The notes under the pieces: model-generated
Databases searched by the model: none
Seen by the model: the letters and a program-made list of their open reading frames with translations, nothing else
Told to the model about the DNA's origin: nothing
In this document: piece by piece, positions 28,329 to 37,006 of the stretch
Numbering within the stretch: the stretch's first letter is position 1
Layout: every line of letters starts with the position of its first letter
Origin: JAEMQF01 sp963775015
GTDB taxonomy: Bacteria > Pseudomonadota > Gammaproteobacteria > Burkholderiales > Burkholderiaceae_C
Assembly (NCBI GenBank): GCA_963775015.1
Contig: CAVZHI010000024.1
Span: forward strand, 62,001-126,000
DNA length: 64,000 nucleotides
Direction of reading: 5' to 3'
Position numbers and translations under genes: made by a program

Positions 28329-29471
28329 TCATGCGACCGCCACGATCGGGATGTCGCGAAACCGACCGTAGCTGTAATACGCCGCGCACGCGCCCTCGGA
28401 CGAGACCATGCACGAGCCGATCGGATTCTCCGGCGTGCACACGCTGCCGAACACCTTGCAGTCGCGCGGCTGTTTCACGCCGCGCAGGATGGCGCCGCAT
28501 TCGCAGGCCTTGTTGTCGGCCACCTTCGCGGTCTGCAAATCGAAGCGCCGCTCGGCGTCGAACTCGGCGAAGCTCTCGCGAATGCGCAGTGCGCTGTACG
28601 GCACGTCGCCCAGACCTCGCCATTCGAACGAGCGGCGCAGCTCGAACACCTCCGACACCAAGGCCTGCGCCTTGAGGTTGCCCTCGCGCGTGACGGCGCG
28701 GGTGAATTGGTTTTCGACTTCGGCACGGCCGTCGTTGATCTGACGCAGCAGCATCAATATCGCCTGCATCACGTCGAGCGGCTCGAAGCCCGCGATCACG
28801 ACCGGCTTTCGATACTCCTCGGCGAAGAACTCATAGGGCTGGCTGCCGATGATCGTCGACACATGCGCCGGGCCGATGAAACCGTCGAGTTGAAGGGTGC
28901 CGAGCTTGCGCACTTCGGGCGACTCGAGGATGTTCGTGATCGCGGCGGGCGTCAGCACATGGTTGCAGAGCACGCTGAAGTTGCGCAGAGCCAGGTGCGC
29001 CGCCTCCTTGATCACGAGTGCGGTCGGCGGCGTCGTGGTCTCGAAGCCGATCGCGAAGAACACGACTTCGCGGTCCGGGTGCGCGATCGCGATCTTCAGC
29101 GCATCGGCGGGCGAATAGACCATTCGCACGTCGCCGCCGCGCGCCTTGGCCTTCAGCAGCGAGAGATTTTTCGACGCGGGAATGCGCAGGCAGTCGCCGT
29201 AGGTGGCGAGGATGACGTGGTGTTCCAGGGCGAGGTCGATCGCCAGATCGATCCGGCCGATGGGCAGCACGCACACCGGGCAACCCGGCCCATGGATCAG
29301 ACGCACCGCGGGCGGCAGCAGGTCGGCGACGCCGTAGCGCGAGATCGCGTGCGTGTGCCCGCCGCAGAACTCCATCAGATAGTACGTGCGTCCGGGTTCG
29401 GCTTCGGCGGCGATGCTCGCGGCGAGGTTGCGCGCCAGCGCGGCGTCGCGGAACTCGTCGATGTACTTCAT
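28329..29471 (-). CDS. hypD: HypD, Fe(CN)2CO assembly scaffold
   Basis: A 380-residue iron-sulfur protein. It has MEFCGGHTHAI near residue 35, HGPGCPVCVLP, and the C-terminal Cys-rich region CECGAILRGVKQPRDC, SVCTPENPIGSC. With HypC it holds the Fe while CN and CO are added; the C-terminal Cys residues ligate a [4Fe-4S] cluster. The length is normal. Its start overlaps the hypC stop by ATGA. Confidence 0.95.
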   Translation of the reverse strand: MKYIDEFRDAALARNLAASIAAEAEPGRTYYLMEFCGGHTHAISRYGVADLLPPAVRLIHGPGCPVCVLPIGRIDLAIDLALEHHVILATYGDCLRIPASKNLSLLKAKARGGDVRMVYSPADALKIAIAHPDREVVFFAIGFETTTPPTALVIKEAAHLALRNFSVLCNHVLTPAAITNILESPEVRKLGTLQLDGFIGPAHVSTIIGSQPYEFFAEEYRKPVVIAGFEPLDVMQAILMLLRQINDGRAEVENQFTRAVTREGNLKAQALVSEVFELRRSFEWRGLGDVPYSALRIRESFAEFDAERRFDLQTAKVADNKACECGAILRGVKQPRDCKVFGSVCTPENPIGSCMVSSEGACAAYYSYGRFRDIPIVAVA

Positions 29472-29704
29472 GCGGCCTGCTCCGCAGGCGCAGCGCTCAC
29501 CGCCGCGAACAGCGCCAGCGTTTGCTGCGCCTGTTCGGTATCGAGCTTGGCGAGCGCGTAGCCGACGTGCACGATCACGTAGTCGCCGACCCGCACATCG
29601 TCGACGAGGGCGAGAGAGATCTCCTTGCGGATCCCGTCCAAATCGATCAGCGCCATCGACTCGCCGAGGAGTTCAATCACGCGCACCGGAATCGCGAGGC
29701 ACAT
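29468..29704 (-). CDS. hypC: HypC hydrogenase assembly chaperone
   Basis: A 78-residue protein starting MCLAIPVRVIEL, the family signature in which Cys2 binds the Fe centre and the large-subunit precursor. It continues DVRVGDYVIVHVGYALAKLD and ends in an A-rich tail. It is coupled to hypD by a 4-base overlap, and hypF ends 3 bases upstream. Confidence 0.95.
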   Translation of the reverse strand: MCLAIPVRVIELLGESMALIDLDGIRKEISLALVDDVRVGDYVIVHVGYALAKLDTEQAQQTLALFAAVSAAPAEQAA

Positions 29705-29707
29705 GGT

Positions 29708-32209
29708 TCAGTCCTCCGAGCGACTCTTGTCCCCCGGCGCACCTGCGTGTGCCTGGGACAGCGCCGCCGTCATCCCGGCGCACGCCGGGATCCATTCAGT
29801 GGCCCCGGCAGTGGACCCCGGCGTGCGCCGGGGTGACACTTGTGCGAGGGCGGGTTGCCGCATCGCGCAGATCGCGACCCACGCCTGGCCGAGCGCGATG
29901 CCACCGTCGTTCGGTGGCGCCCGGAGCGCTTCGAGTACGCGGATACCTGGCGGTTCGAGGCGCGCCACAAGTTGCGCAGTGAGCAGTGCATTCAGAAAGC
30001 AACCCCCGCCCAGAGCAACGGTGCGCACACGAGTCGTTGCCGCCGCTGCGATCACCCAGCGCGCCAGGCCGTCGGCGATCGCGCAGTGAAACAGCGCCGC
30101 AGCATCGCGCGCATCGTTGGCGTCGCCCGAGGCCCCCAGGTCGGCAATGCGTGCGATCAGCGGCGTCGGGTCGAGCGTTCCGCCCGGCAGGACCCGCACC
30201 AACTCGCCCAGCTCGGAATCGGACGCGCCGGCTCGGCCGCCTGCCGCCAACGCTTCGAGCAGCATCGGCGCCTGGCCCTCGAATGCGCTCATCTCGCGCA
30301 CGTGGAGCAGCGCCGCTGCAGCGTCGAACCAGCGGCCCATGCTCGTCGTCGGTGGGCAGCGCAGGTCGCGCGCGAGCATCTGCGCCACCGCGGACGCGCC
30401 GGCGCGCGCGCTGAAGCGCGACTCGATCTGCGCGCCACGGCCGATGCGGTGCAGTGCAGACGCTGCCATGCGCCACGGCTCGCGCGCTGCGGCGTCACCG
30501 CCCGGCATGGCAAGCGGCGCCAGATGGCCGAGCCGCTCGAACGAAGCGCCATCGACGAGCAGAAGCTCGCCGCCCCACGCGGCACCGTCGTCACCGAGGC
30601 CGATGCCGTCGAGCGCCAGGCCGAGCAGCGGGCCGTCAACACCGTGTTCGGCAGCGACCGCGGCGATGTGTGCGTGATGGTGCTGCACCGCGTGGATCGC
30701 GCTGGCGGGCAGCGAGCCGGCACCCGCGTATTCGAGCGCGATGCGAGTGCTGAAGAAATCCGGATGCATGTCGTGCGCAACGGCCTGCGGTTTCACGTCG
30801 AGCACCGCGCACAAGTGACTCACCATGTCGACCAGCGCCGCGCAAGTGGCGGCGTTGTCGAGGTCGCCGATATGCGGCGAGAGGAACGCCTCGTCGCCGC
30901 GCGTGATGCAGATCGTGTTCTTCAACCACGCGCCGGTGGCGAGCACCGACGGCCCGGCGCGCGGCAGCTTGATCGGTCGCGGCGTGTAGCCGCGCGCGCG
31001 CCGGATGAACTGGGCCGCACCGGCTGGGCCAACCCGGAGCACGCTGTCGTCGCAACGCGCGACGATGTCGCGGTCGTGCAGCAGCAGCGCGTCGGCGATT
31101 TGGCCGAGCCGGCTCAACGCCTCATCGTTGCCGATCACAAGCGGCTCGCCACGCGGATTCGCGCTCGTCATCACGAGCAGCAGGTCTTGACTTTGTTCGA
31201 GCCATTCGCTGCCCGCCGGGCGGCCAGCCGCTTCGTGGAACAGCAGGTAGTGGATCGGCGTGCAGGGAAGCATCACGCCGAGCGTGTTCAGGCCAGGGGC
31301 GACGCCGATCAGCTTCTCGGTGCCGCCCTCGCGCAGCGGCAGCAGCACGATTGGCCGCTCCGGCGATTCGAGCAGCGCCTGCTCGGCGGCGCCGGCGTGC
31401 ACCCAGTGCGTGGCAGAGGCGAAGTTCGCGATCATCACGGCGAATGGCTTTTCTTCGCGTTGCTTGCGTTCGCGCAGGCGCGCGACCGCGCCGGCGTTGC
31501 GCGCGTCGCACGCCAAATGGAAGCCGCCGAGCCCCTTGATCGCGACAATGTTCCCGGCGCGCAGCAGCCGCAGCGTTGCGGCGATGGGGTCGCCGTCAAT
31601 CGCGCGCCCCCCCGCGACAACGAATTGCAGCGTCGGCCCGCACGCCGCGCACGCGTTCGGTTCGGCGTGGAAACGCCGATGCATTGGATTGATGTACTCG
31701 CTCGAACACAACGCACACTGCACAAACGCAGCCATGCTGGTCGACGCGCGGTCATACGGCAGCGCCCGCGTCAGCGTGTAGCGCGGGCCGCATTGGGTGC
31801 AGTTGATGAAGGCATGGCGGTAGCGCCGGTCAGCAGGGTTGAACAGCTCGGCCAGGCATTCATCGCAGGTCGCGGTGTCGGGCGGGATGGTCGTGCTCAC
31901 CCTGCCAGGGCGGCTGGGCAGGATGCGAAATCCCGTCGCTTCGTCAATGCTGATCAACCTGGATGCATCGACCCGTTCAACACGCGCCAGCGGCGGTGCG
32001 TCGGTTGTCAGCTTGTTCTGGAACGCGTCGACCGCGCTGGCCGGACCCTGGACTTCGATCGCGACGCCTTGCGCGTCGTTCAACACCCAGCCGCTGAGAC
32101 CCCACTCATGCGCCAGGCGATACACAAAGGGCCGAAACCCGACCCCCTGTACCGCGCCACGGACGCGGATCGCGCGGCGCAGGAGAGCAGGCCGGGTGCG
32201 GGTGAGCAT
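29708..32209 (-). CDS. hypF: HypF carbamoyltransferase
   Basis: An 833-residue enzyme. It has an acylphosphatase domain (residues 12-100, VRGAVQGVGFRPFVYRLA), two zinc fingers (CDECLAE, CTQCGPR, CALCSSE, CAACGP; about 118-190), a YrdC-like domain (200-390) and a Kae1-like domain with HDMHPDFFSTR and HHHAHIAAVAAEHG. It makes thiocarbamate on HypE from carbamoyl phosphate and ATP. About the last 40 residues (SPRRTPGST and IPACAGMTAA) are translated palindromic repeats, making this longer than usual. Confidence 0.95.
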   Translation of the reverse strand: MLTRTRPALLRRAIRVRGAVQGVGFRPFVYRLAHEWGLSGWVLNDAQGVAIEVQGPASAVDAFQNKLTTDAPPLARVERVDASRLISIDEATGFRILPSRPGRVSTTIPPDTATCDECLAELFNPADRRYRHAFINCTQCGPRYTLTRALPYDRASTSMAAFVQCALCSSEYINPMHRRFHAEPNACAACGPTLQFVVAGGRAIDGDPIAATLRLLRAGNIVAIKGLGGFHLACDARNAGAVARLRERKQREEKPFAVMIANFASATHWVHAGAAEQALLESPERPIVLLPLREGGTEKLIGVAPGLNTLGVMLPCTPIHYLLFHEAAGRPAGSEWLEQSQDLLLVMTSANPRGEPLVIGNDEALSRLGQIADALLLHDRDIVARCDDSVLRVGPAGAAQFIRRARGYTPRPIKLPRAGPSVLATGAWLKNTICITRGDEAFLSPHIGDLDNAATCAALVDMVSHLCAVLDVKPQAVAHDMHPDFFSTRIALEYAGAGSLPASAIHAVQHHHAHIAAVAAEHGVDGPLLGLALDGIGLGDDGAAWGGELLLVDGASFERLGHLAPLAMPGGDAAAREPWRMAASALHRIGRGAQIESRFSARAGASAVAQMLARDLRCPPTTSMGRWFDAAAALLHVREMSAFEGQAPMLLEALAAGGRAGASDSELGELVRVLPGGTLDPTPLIARIADLGASGDANDARDAAALFHCAIADGLARWVIAAAATTRVRTVALGGGCFLNALLTAQLVARLEPPGIRVLEALRAPPNDGGIALGQAWVAICAMRQPALAQVSPRRTPGSTAGATEWIPACAGMTAALSQAHAGAPGDKSRSED
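29769..29839. repeat. Inverted pair of palindromic repeats in hypF 3' end
   Basis: Two copies, GTCATCCCGGC...GCCGGGATCC at about 29769-29792 and GTGGACCCCGGC...GCCGGGGTGAC at about 29810-29838. They are read through in frame as the HypF tail. Confidence 0.8.
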
Positions 32210-32221
32210 GGGGAGTGTGTC

Positions 32222-33100
32222 TCAAAGCGAATGCAGGCGAATCACCTGCGACTCCAGCTCGGCGACGCGGCGCTGCAGCATTGCCACGTCGGCAAGGCGC
32301 TGCGCACGCGCTGCCTGGGCGCCGCGCTCGATCCAGGCGAGCCAGCGGTCCACGCCCTGCCCCGTCGTGGCCGAGACCTCGAAAATCTCAATGCGTGGGT
32401 TGATCCGGCGCGCATTGGCAAGGCACAGGCCCACGTCGAAACTCAGGTGCGGCAGCAGGTCGACCTTGTTCAGCAGCATCAGCGACGCGGCGTGGAACAT
32501 GTCGGGGTACTTGAGCGGTTTGTCCTCGCCTTCCGTCACCGACAGCACGACGACCTTGTGCGCCTCGCCGAGGTCGAAGCCGGCCGGGCAGACGAGGTTG
32601 CCGACGTTTTCGATCATCAGGACCGAGTCTTGCGCCGGCGCAAGCCGGGGCAGCGCCGCCTGAACCATCGCCGCGTCGAGGTGGCAGCCCTTGCCGGTGT
32701 TGATCTGCAGCGCCGGTGCGCCGGTGGCGCGGATGCGCTGCGCGTCGAGCGTGGTCTGTTGATCGCCTTCGATCACGGCGACGGGCAATCGGCCCGCGAG
32801 CTGCTCGATCGTTCGCACGAGCAGCGTCGTCTTGCCGGACCCAGGGCCCGACACGAGGTTGAGCGCGAAGATGCCGCGCTGCGCGAACCCGTCGCGGTTT
32901 TGCCGCGCGATGCCATCGTTCTTCTCCAAGATATCGCGCTCGATCCGTACCAGGCGCGTCTGGGCGTGCTCGTGCTCGTGCTCGTGCTCGTGCGAATGCC
33001 CATGCGCGTGGCTGTGCGTCGTCCCGTCGGCATGCGTATGCACATGCCCGGCACCTTCGACATGGGTCTCGCCGTTTCCACAACCACAAGTCATGCACAT
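32222..33100 (-). CDS. hypB: HypB nickel-insertion GTPase, His-rich
   Basis: A 292-residue protein. The N-terminus has CxxCGC (MCMTCGCGNG) and a His-rich nickel-storage region (residues 20-46, including HSHAHGHSHEHEHEHEH). The GTPase domain has P-loop GPGSGKTTLL (about 85-94). It delivers Ni with HypA. The His stretch is encoded by a run of CTCGTG direct repeats on the plus strand. The C-terminal segment (from residue 260) is a short L-rich coiled coil. Confidence 0.95.
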   Translation of the reverse strand: MCMTCGCGNGETHVEGAGHVHTHADGTTHSHAHGHSHEHEHEHEHAQTRLVRIERDILEKNDGIARQNRDGFAQRGIFALNLVSGPGSGKTTLLVRTIEQLAGRLPVAVIEGDQQTTLDAQRIRATGAPALQINTGKGCHLDAAMVQAALPRLAPAQDSVLMIENVGNLVCPAGFDLGEAHKVVVLSVTEGEDKPLKYPDMFHAASLMLLNKVDLLPHLSFDVGLCLANARRINPRIEIFEVSATTGQGVDRWLAWIERGAQAARAQRLADVAMLQRRVAELESQVIRLHSL

Positions 33101-33116
33101 CGCCGTTCCCCTGTGT

Positions 33117-33458
33117 TCATTCGACCTCGATCTCGAGCACCCGCATGCGCTCGCCGCCGGTCACCTGAAGCTGGTGGCTGTCGCAGCTCGGGCAGGCACC
33201 GCCGCGGCGTGCAATCGCCACCGGTTTCGCGCAGCGCATGCACCATGCGCTGCCATCGGTCTCGACGATCTCCAAGCGCGCACTCTCGGCCGGCGAGCCG
33301 CGCATGACGACGTCGAAAGCGAAGCGCATCGCATCGACCTCCACCTGTGCGAGCTTGCCGATCTCCAGGCGCACCACTGCCACGCGGCAGGCGCCATTGC
33401 GGCGCGCCGTCTCAGTGATCATTTCGCGAACGCTTTCGGCCAGCGCCATTTCATGCAT
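33117..33458 (-). CDS. hypA: HypA nickel metallochaperone
   Basis: A 113-residue protein starting MHEMALAESV, with the Ni-binding His2 motif, and a zinc finger formed by CMRC (about residue 73) and CPSC (about residue 89). It passes Ni to the large subunit with HypB. The ATG at 33458 is used because MHE must be N-terminal; it overlaps the hoxV stop by 8 bases. Confidence 0.94.
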   Translation of the reverse strand: MHEMALAESVREMITETARRNGACRVAVVRLEIGKLAQVEVDAMRFAFDVVMRGSPAESARLEIVETDGSAWCMRCAKPVAIARRGGACPSCDSHQLQVTGGERMRVLEIEVE

Positions 33459-34593
33459 CTTCGATCTCGACCCGGCACGCCACACAGGGATCCAGAGAAT
33501 GGATCAAGGATTGCGCCGTCTGCTTGAGCGCCGTCAAGTCCCGCGCAGGCGCACCAAGCAGCGCCGACGCCAAAGCGCCGTCGGGATGGAAGTTCCAATC
33601 GGTGGGCGCGACGATTCGGTAGCGGTGCGCGAGTTGCCGAGGGTCGAGAAACACCTGGTGAATCAACAGGCCACGCGAGTTGTCGACCCAGGCCACTCCT
33701 TGACCCGAGGGCAAGGTTTGCGCTCCGGCAACAGCCAGGCTGATGTTCCCCGTCAGCAGCAGCGCGAGTTCGCGCAGGCGCGCGACAAAGCGCGCCGCAA
33801 TCCGCGCCGTGGAATGACGCGCCAGCTCGGCGACCAACGGGTCGCTGCGTTGGCGTGCCAGCGCGCCGGTCTCGGCGGGCCAGTTTCGCCACGTCGGCAG
33901 GCGCGCGAACTCTGCATCGGCGGCACACGCTTGCGAGATTCCCACGAGCCACGCTTCCGGGTTGCGGCCATCGAACAGCTGGGTTGGACCCCCCGCGTCA
34001 GCGCTTAGACCGGCTTGTGTGTGAACAACCTCGTTTCGCGCCGCCGAGTCGTCGCCAAGCACCGAGCCGATGAAGCGCGCCGCGGCAGTGCGCCCGGCCG
34101 CCGTCCAGCGTTCCAGTTCGGGCAGGGAACGCAGTGCCAACCACTCACCGGCGCTGCTGCCGAACACCAGCGCAGAGATCGCGTCGCTGTGTGCCCGATC
34201 TTCCGCTGAGGCATCGCAGCGAAACCGCAGTGAAGCGCGTGCCGCGGCAACGGCGACCTCGCTGGGTGGCTCGCCGAGCCACCGCGGCCACTCGAGCAAG
34301 ACGCGCCAGGCGTTCTCGCGCACCATCTCGGCAGAGACGGCGCTGACGCAGCGCGCCAACGTGTCGGCCGTGAGCGCTTCGCCGGCAGCCGCGGCACAGG
34401 CGAGCTCGCTTGCCGCCGCCTGCGAGCGCGAGCAGATCGAAAACAGCGCGGGCACCGCGGCGCCGATCTCGGCCCGGCTTCGACCCTCCAGCAGCGAGTG
34501 CGCAATGTCGGGACGCGTCGACGCGACCCGAATCCGATCGACGCGCCCGGCGCTCGCGCGCAAGCGCACACACAATTCGCCCTCAGGGTCCAC
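33451..34593 (-). CDS. hoxV: HoxV/HupK-like hydrogenase assembly protein
   Basis: About 380 residues. HoxV/HupK proteins resemble the hydrogenase large subunit and act as a scaffold for its cofactor. The C-terminal SLDPCVACRVEIEDA mirrors the DPCxxC ending of the catalytic subunit, while the N-terminal Cys pair is not apparent. A GTG at 34593 near DPEGELCVRLRA is the likely start and overlaps hoxT; a better ATG is not available. Low conservation is normal for the family. Confidence 0.78.
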   Translation of the reverse strand: MDPEGELCVRLRASAGRVDRIRVASTRPDIAHSLLEGRSRAEIGAAVPALFSICSRSQAAASELACAAAAGEALTADTLARCVSAVSAEMVRENAWRVLLEWPRWLGEPPSEVAVAAARASLRFRCDASAEDRAHSDAISALVFGSSAGEWLALRSLPELERWTAAGRTAAARFIGSVLGDDSAARNEVVHTQAGLSADAGGPTQLFDGRNPEAWLVGISQACAADAEFARLPTWRNWPAETGALARQRSDPLVAELARHSTARIAARFVARLRELALLLTGNISLAVAGAQTLPSGQGVAWVDNSRGLLIHQVFLDPRQLAHRYRIVAPTDWNFHPDGALASALLGAPARDLTALKQTAQSLIHSLDPCVACRVEIEDA

Positions 34594-35143
34594 GTCGAGC
34601 TCGCGACTGCCTTCCCAGCATGAAGTCTCGTTTGTTGAGCGCAAAGGCAGGAGGCATCGGCGCGGCCCTGTAAGCCGATTCGGCGGCAGCCGGGATCGCG
34701 TGCGATTCGCTCGCTTCGCGACACAGGGGATCGAACAGCGCATCGAGCGCAGCGGCAGCCGTGGCGCGGGCGCCGGCTTGATCCGCGAATTCGAACATCG
34801 GAGAAAACAGCGAGCACGCCTGATAGTCACCGAGCACCGAATCGCGAGCGCCGATGAACTCGAACACGCCAGCAGGAAAGACGTAGTGCCGGGTCTCGCG
34901 TTCGGCGAGGGGCTGCCACTGCGAACTCTCGCGCGACATGAGCACGAGGTTCATGAACCACGGCGTGATCAGGACGCCGAGCCAGTGCTCCCGCCACGGG
35001 CGAAACCCCAGCGCTTCGACTGACAGCGCGGTGTTGAGCATCGGCATGCCGCGCATCTGGCGCCGCAGAATCGTTCCGAACCGCGCTTCGAGTGACGGGG
35101 CCGGCGAGGGCTTGGCAGCGGCGCAATGGCCGGGTGCAGTCAT
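34583..35143 (-). CDS. hoxT: HoxT/HupJ hydrogenase accessory protein
   Basis: A 186-residue protein with the HupJ pattern: RFGTILRRQMRGMPMLN, VEALGFRPWREHWLGVLITP and WFMNLVLM, then YVFPAGVFEFIGAR. It is required for assembly of uptake hydrogenases in oxygen; exact role unknown. ATG 35143 overlaps the hoxR stop by 4 bases. Confidence 0.82.
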   Translation of the reverse strand: MTAPGHCAAAKPSPAPSLEARFGTILRRQMRGMPMLNTALSVEALGFRPWREHWLGVLITPWFMNLVLMSRESSQWQPLAERETRHYVFPAGVFEFIGARDSVLGDYQACSLFSPMFEFADQAGARATAAAALDALFDPLCREASESHAIPAAAESAYRAAPMPPAFALNKRDFMLGRQSRARRGP

Positions 35144-35361
35144 CGATCGAGCACCAGGAAGTTTTCCTGCTCGGCGCAGCAGTTCGGGCAGGTCCAGTGC
35201 GGCGGCAATTGTGCGAACGGCGTCCCCGGCGGGATTTGCCAGACCTCGTCGCCGAGCGCCGGGTCGTAGACGGTCCAGCAGATCTTGCATTCGAGCCGGG
35301 TCATGGGCGCCATCGCCGCCTGCCGGGGAATGCCTGCGCCGGCCTCGATCATGGTCTTCAT
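35140..35361 (-). CDS. hoxR: HoxR rubredoxin
   Basis: A 73-residue rubredoxin with LECKICWTVYDPALGDEVW and HWTCPNCCAEQ, four Cys in two CxxC pairs for one Fe. HoxR-type rubredoxins help make the O2-tolerant hydrogenase's iron-sulfur clusters under air. ATG 35361 overlaps the hoxQ stop (ATGA) and gives the family length, so it is preferred to a shorter start at 35304. Confidence 0.9.
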   Translation of the reverse strand: MKTMIEAGAGIPRQAAMAPMTRLECKICWTVYDPALGDEVWQIPPGTPFAQLPPHWTCPNCCAEQENFLVLDR

Positions 35362-36221
35362 CGGCCGATCGACTCGCCCATCCACTGCACCAGGTCGGCG
35401 AGCCGTTCGCTCGTCTCAATCAGGTCTTCGCGGGCAGCGACCGCCACCTCGGGCATCTGCACGACTTCGAGCGTGTTCAGCAGCAGCGTCTGCATGTTGT
35501 TGAAGTACTGCACGCGCCAGACGTGGCGCGCCGCCGTGCTGCTGATGCGGCAGTTGCCGAAGCCGCGCGCCAGGATCACGACGGAACCACCGTCCAGCAG
35601 CAGGTCGAGGTAGATGCTGTCTTCGCGCGACATCGGCAACAGCGTCAGGTTGATCACATGCGCCGGCGTGTCGTGGCCGCACCGGTCCATCGCAGTCTGC
35701 AACTCGTGCAGCAGCGCGGGGAGGTTCATTGCCCCGGCCGGGAGTTCGAGCGCGCGCAGCTTCGTCGCGGCCGATTCAGCGGCGACGCGGCCCACCACGG
35801 GCGGGATCGGTGCGGCGAGAAGGTAGTCGTGCAGCAACTCGCCCTTGGTGCCGAAATGCTGCTCGCGCCAGACCCCGGCGAACACCGTTTCCTGAAGCTG
35901 GATGTTGGACTCCGCTTTCACGATCGCAGCGACTTCGCCCTCGCCGAGTGTTTCATTGAGTACGCGCAATCGCTCGGGCGCCAGCCCCGCAAGGTCGAAC
36001 GCCGCGGGTTCGCCTCCACCCTCGAGCCAAGCGTCGAAGTGCGCGAGGAAGGTCTGCAACACGTCGGATGCGCCCGCGACGTCATTGCCGGGGCTCGCTT
36101 CGGGCAGGCGCGGCATCTCGAAGGTCGACATCTCGTGCGGCATCGGCATCACCACGAGCGGTTCTGCAGGCTCGGCGGATTCGGGCACGAGGCTGCGGAT
36201 CGGAATGTTGACGCTTCGCAT
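35358..36221 (-). CDS. hoxQ: HoxQ/HupH hydrogenase maturation protein
   Basis: A 287-residue protein with the HupH (HyaF-like) hallmarks GEGEVAAIVKAESNIQLQET, VFAGVWRE, and the C-terminal LLDGGSVVILARGFGNCRIS with RHVWRVQYFNNM. With HoxO it chaperones the small-subunit precursor. ATG 36221 is chosen from MRSVNIPIR. The hoxO stop is 17 bases upstream. Confidence 0.88.
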   Translation of the reverse strand: MRSVNIPIRSLVPESAEPAEPLVVMPMPHEMSTFEMPRLPEASPGNDVAGASDVLQTFLAHFDAWLEGGGEPAAFDLAGLAPERLRVLNETLGEGEVAAIVKAESNIQLQETVFAGVWREQHFGTKGELLHDYLLAAPIPPVVGRVAAESAATKLRALELPAGAMNLPALLHELQTAMDRCGHDTPAHVINLTLLPMSREDSIYLDLLLDGGSVVILARGFGNCRISSTAARHVWRVQYFNNMQTLLLNTLEVVQMPEVAVAAREDLIETSERLADLVQWMGESIGR

Positions 36222-36238
36222 CGGCGCGCTCCTCGGTG

Positions 36239-36689
36239 TCAATGGCAGGGCGGTGCCGCGTCCTGACCCAGCACCGTGACGCGAATTCCTACCGTCGGCG
36301 GCCGCGTCGGCGCAGCGGCGAGCAAGCGGTCGAGTTCGGCGACATAAACGTCCCAGTCTCGGATGCCGTCGACCGCGCCGACGTAGTGACCGTCGCGCAA
36401 CATCACGAACGCCGGCCAACGCGCGAAGCCGTAGCGCGGCGCGACGCCACGTGCCACTGCGGGTGGCAGCAGTGCGATCCGAAATTCGCGCGCGCGCAGC
36501 GGCGTGCAGTTCAGGCACGATGACGGCAAGGTCCAGCGTCTCCCTGTGCTGCTGCGGATCGTCGGCAAAGACGAGCATCGCCGCTCCGGGTTGCTTCGCC
36601 CAGACGTCAAGGTTCTCGGCGTCGAGAACCGACGCACCCGTTTCCTCGACCAAACGCGCGAGCAAGGGGTGCAGGGTCGCAGCGTTCAT
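36239..36689 (-). CDS. hoxO: HoxO/HupG (HyaE-like) chaperone, frameshifted
   Basis: A thioredoxin-fold Tat-substrate chaperone for the hydrogenase small subunit, about 149 residues when repaired. The first frame reads from ATG 36689 (MNAATLHPLL through LDLAVIVPELH). A one-base slip in a GC repeat near 36,495 then shifts it, and the other frame continues LRAREFRIALLP, GFARWPAFVMLRDGHYVG and ends at 36239. CxxC is absent, as in HyaE/HupG. The slip in CGCGCGCG is a typical place for a sequencing indel. Confidence 0.82.
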
Positions 36690-37006
36690 CGCTGTCCTTG
36701 TTGCGAAGCGGCGCGAACGAGGTGCGCAGGCAACACGGGCTGGCGGCCCACCAGATCGGCGAAGAATTCATCGACCTGGCCGTCACCGCGCAGCGCCGCG
36801 GCCAGCGCCTGGCGTGCCGCGCTCGAACGTGCCGCTTCCTGCTCGGTCAGCACGTGGCGCGCGACCCCCAGAAACGCCATCACCCAAGTGCCCGGCGGCT
36901 GCTCGCCAACGAGCAGCATGTCCAGGCGCTCGCGCTGCGCGCCGCAGTGACACCAGGCGAAGCTGCCGTCGGTCTCGACCACTTGCATGGGAACGCCGAT
37001 GCACAT
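36686..37006 (-). CDS. hoxL: HoxL/HupF, HypC-family chaperone
   Basis: A 106-residue HypC homologue starting MCIGVPMQVVE, with the catalytic Cys2, and a longer C-terminal helical extension than HypC (from residue 60). This is the dedicated large-subunit chaperone in oxygen-tolerant systems. It overlaps hoxO by 4 bases and abuts hoxM. Confidence 0.92.
   Translation of the reverse strand: MCIGVPMQVVETDGSFAWCHCGAQRERLDMLLVGEQPPGTWVMAFLGVARHVLTEQEAARSSAARQALAAALRGDGQVDEFFADLVGRQPVLPAHLVRAASQQGQR

Noticed and set aside
32950..33000. CTCGTG tandem repeats that could be a microsatellite or array
   Set aside because: They encode the His/Glu-rich metal-binding stretch of HypB and stay in frame, so codon repetition for His-Glu explains them.
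29840..33307. Long plus-strand open frame of 1,155 codons
   Set aside because: It is the antisense shadow of hypF, hypB and hypA in GC-rich DNA; composition is Arg/Ala/Val-rich with no domain, while the minus-strand genes are unmistakable.
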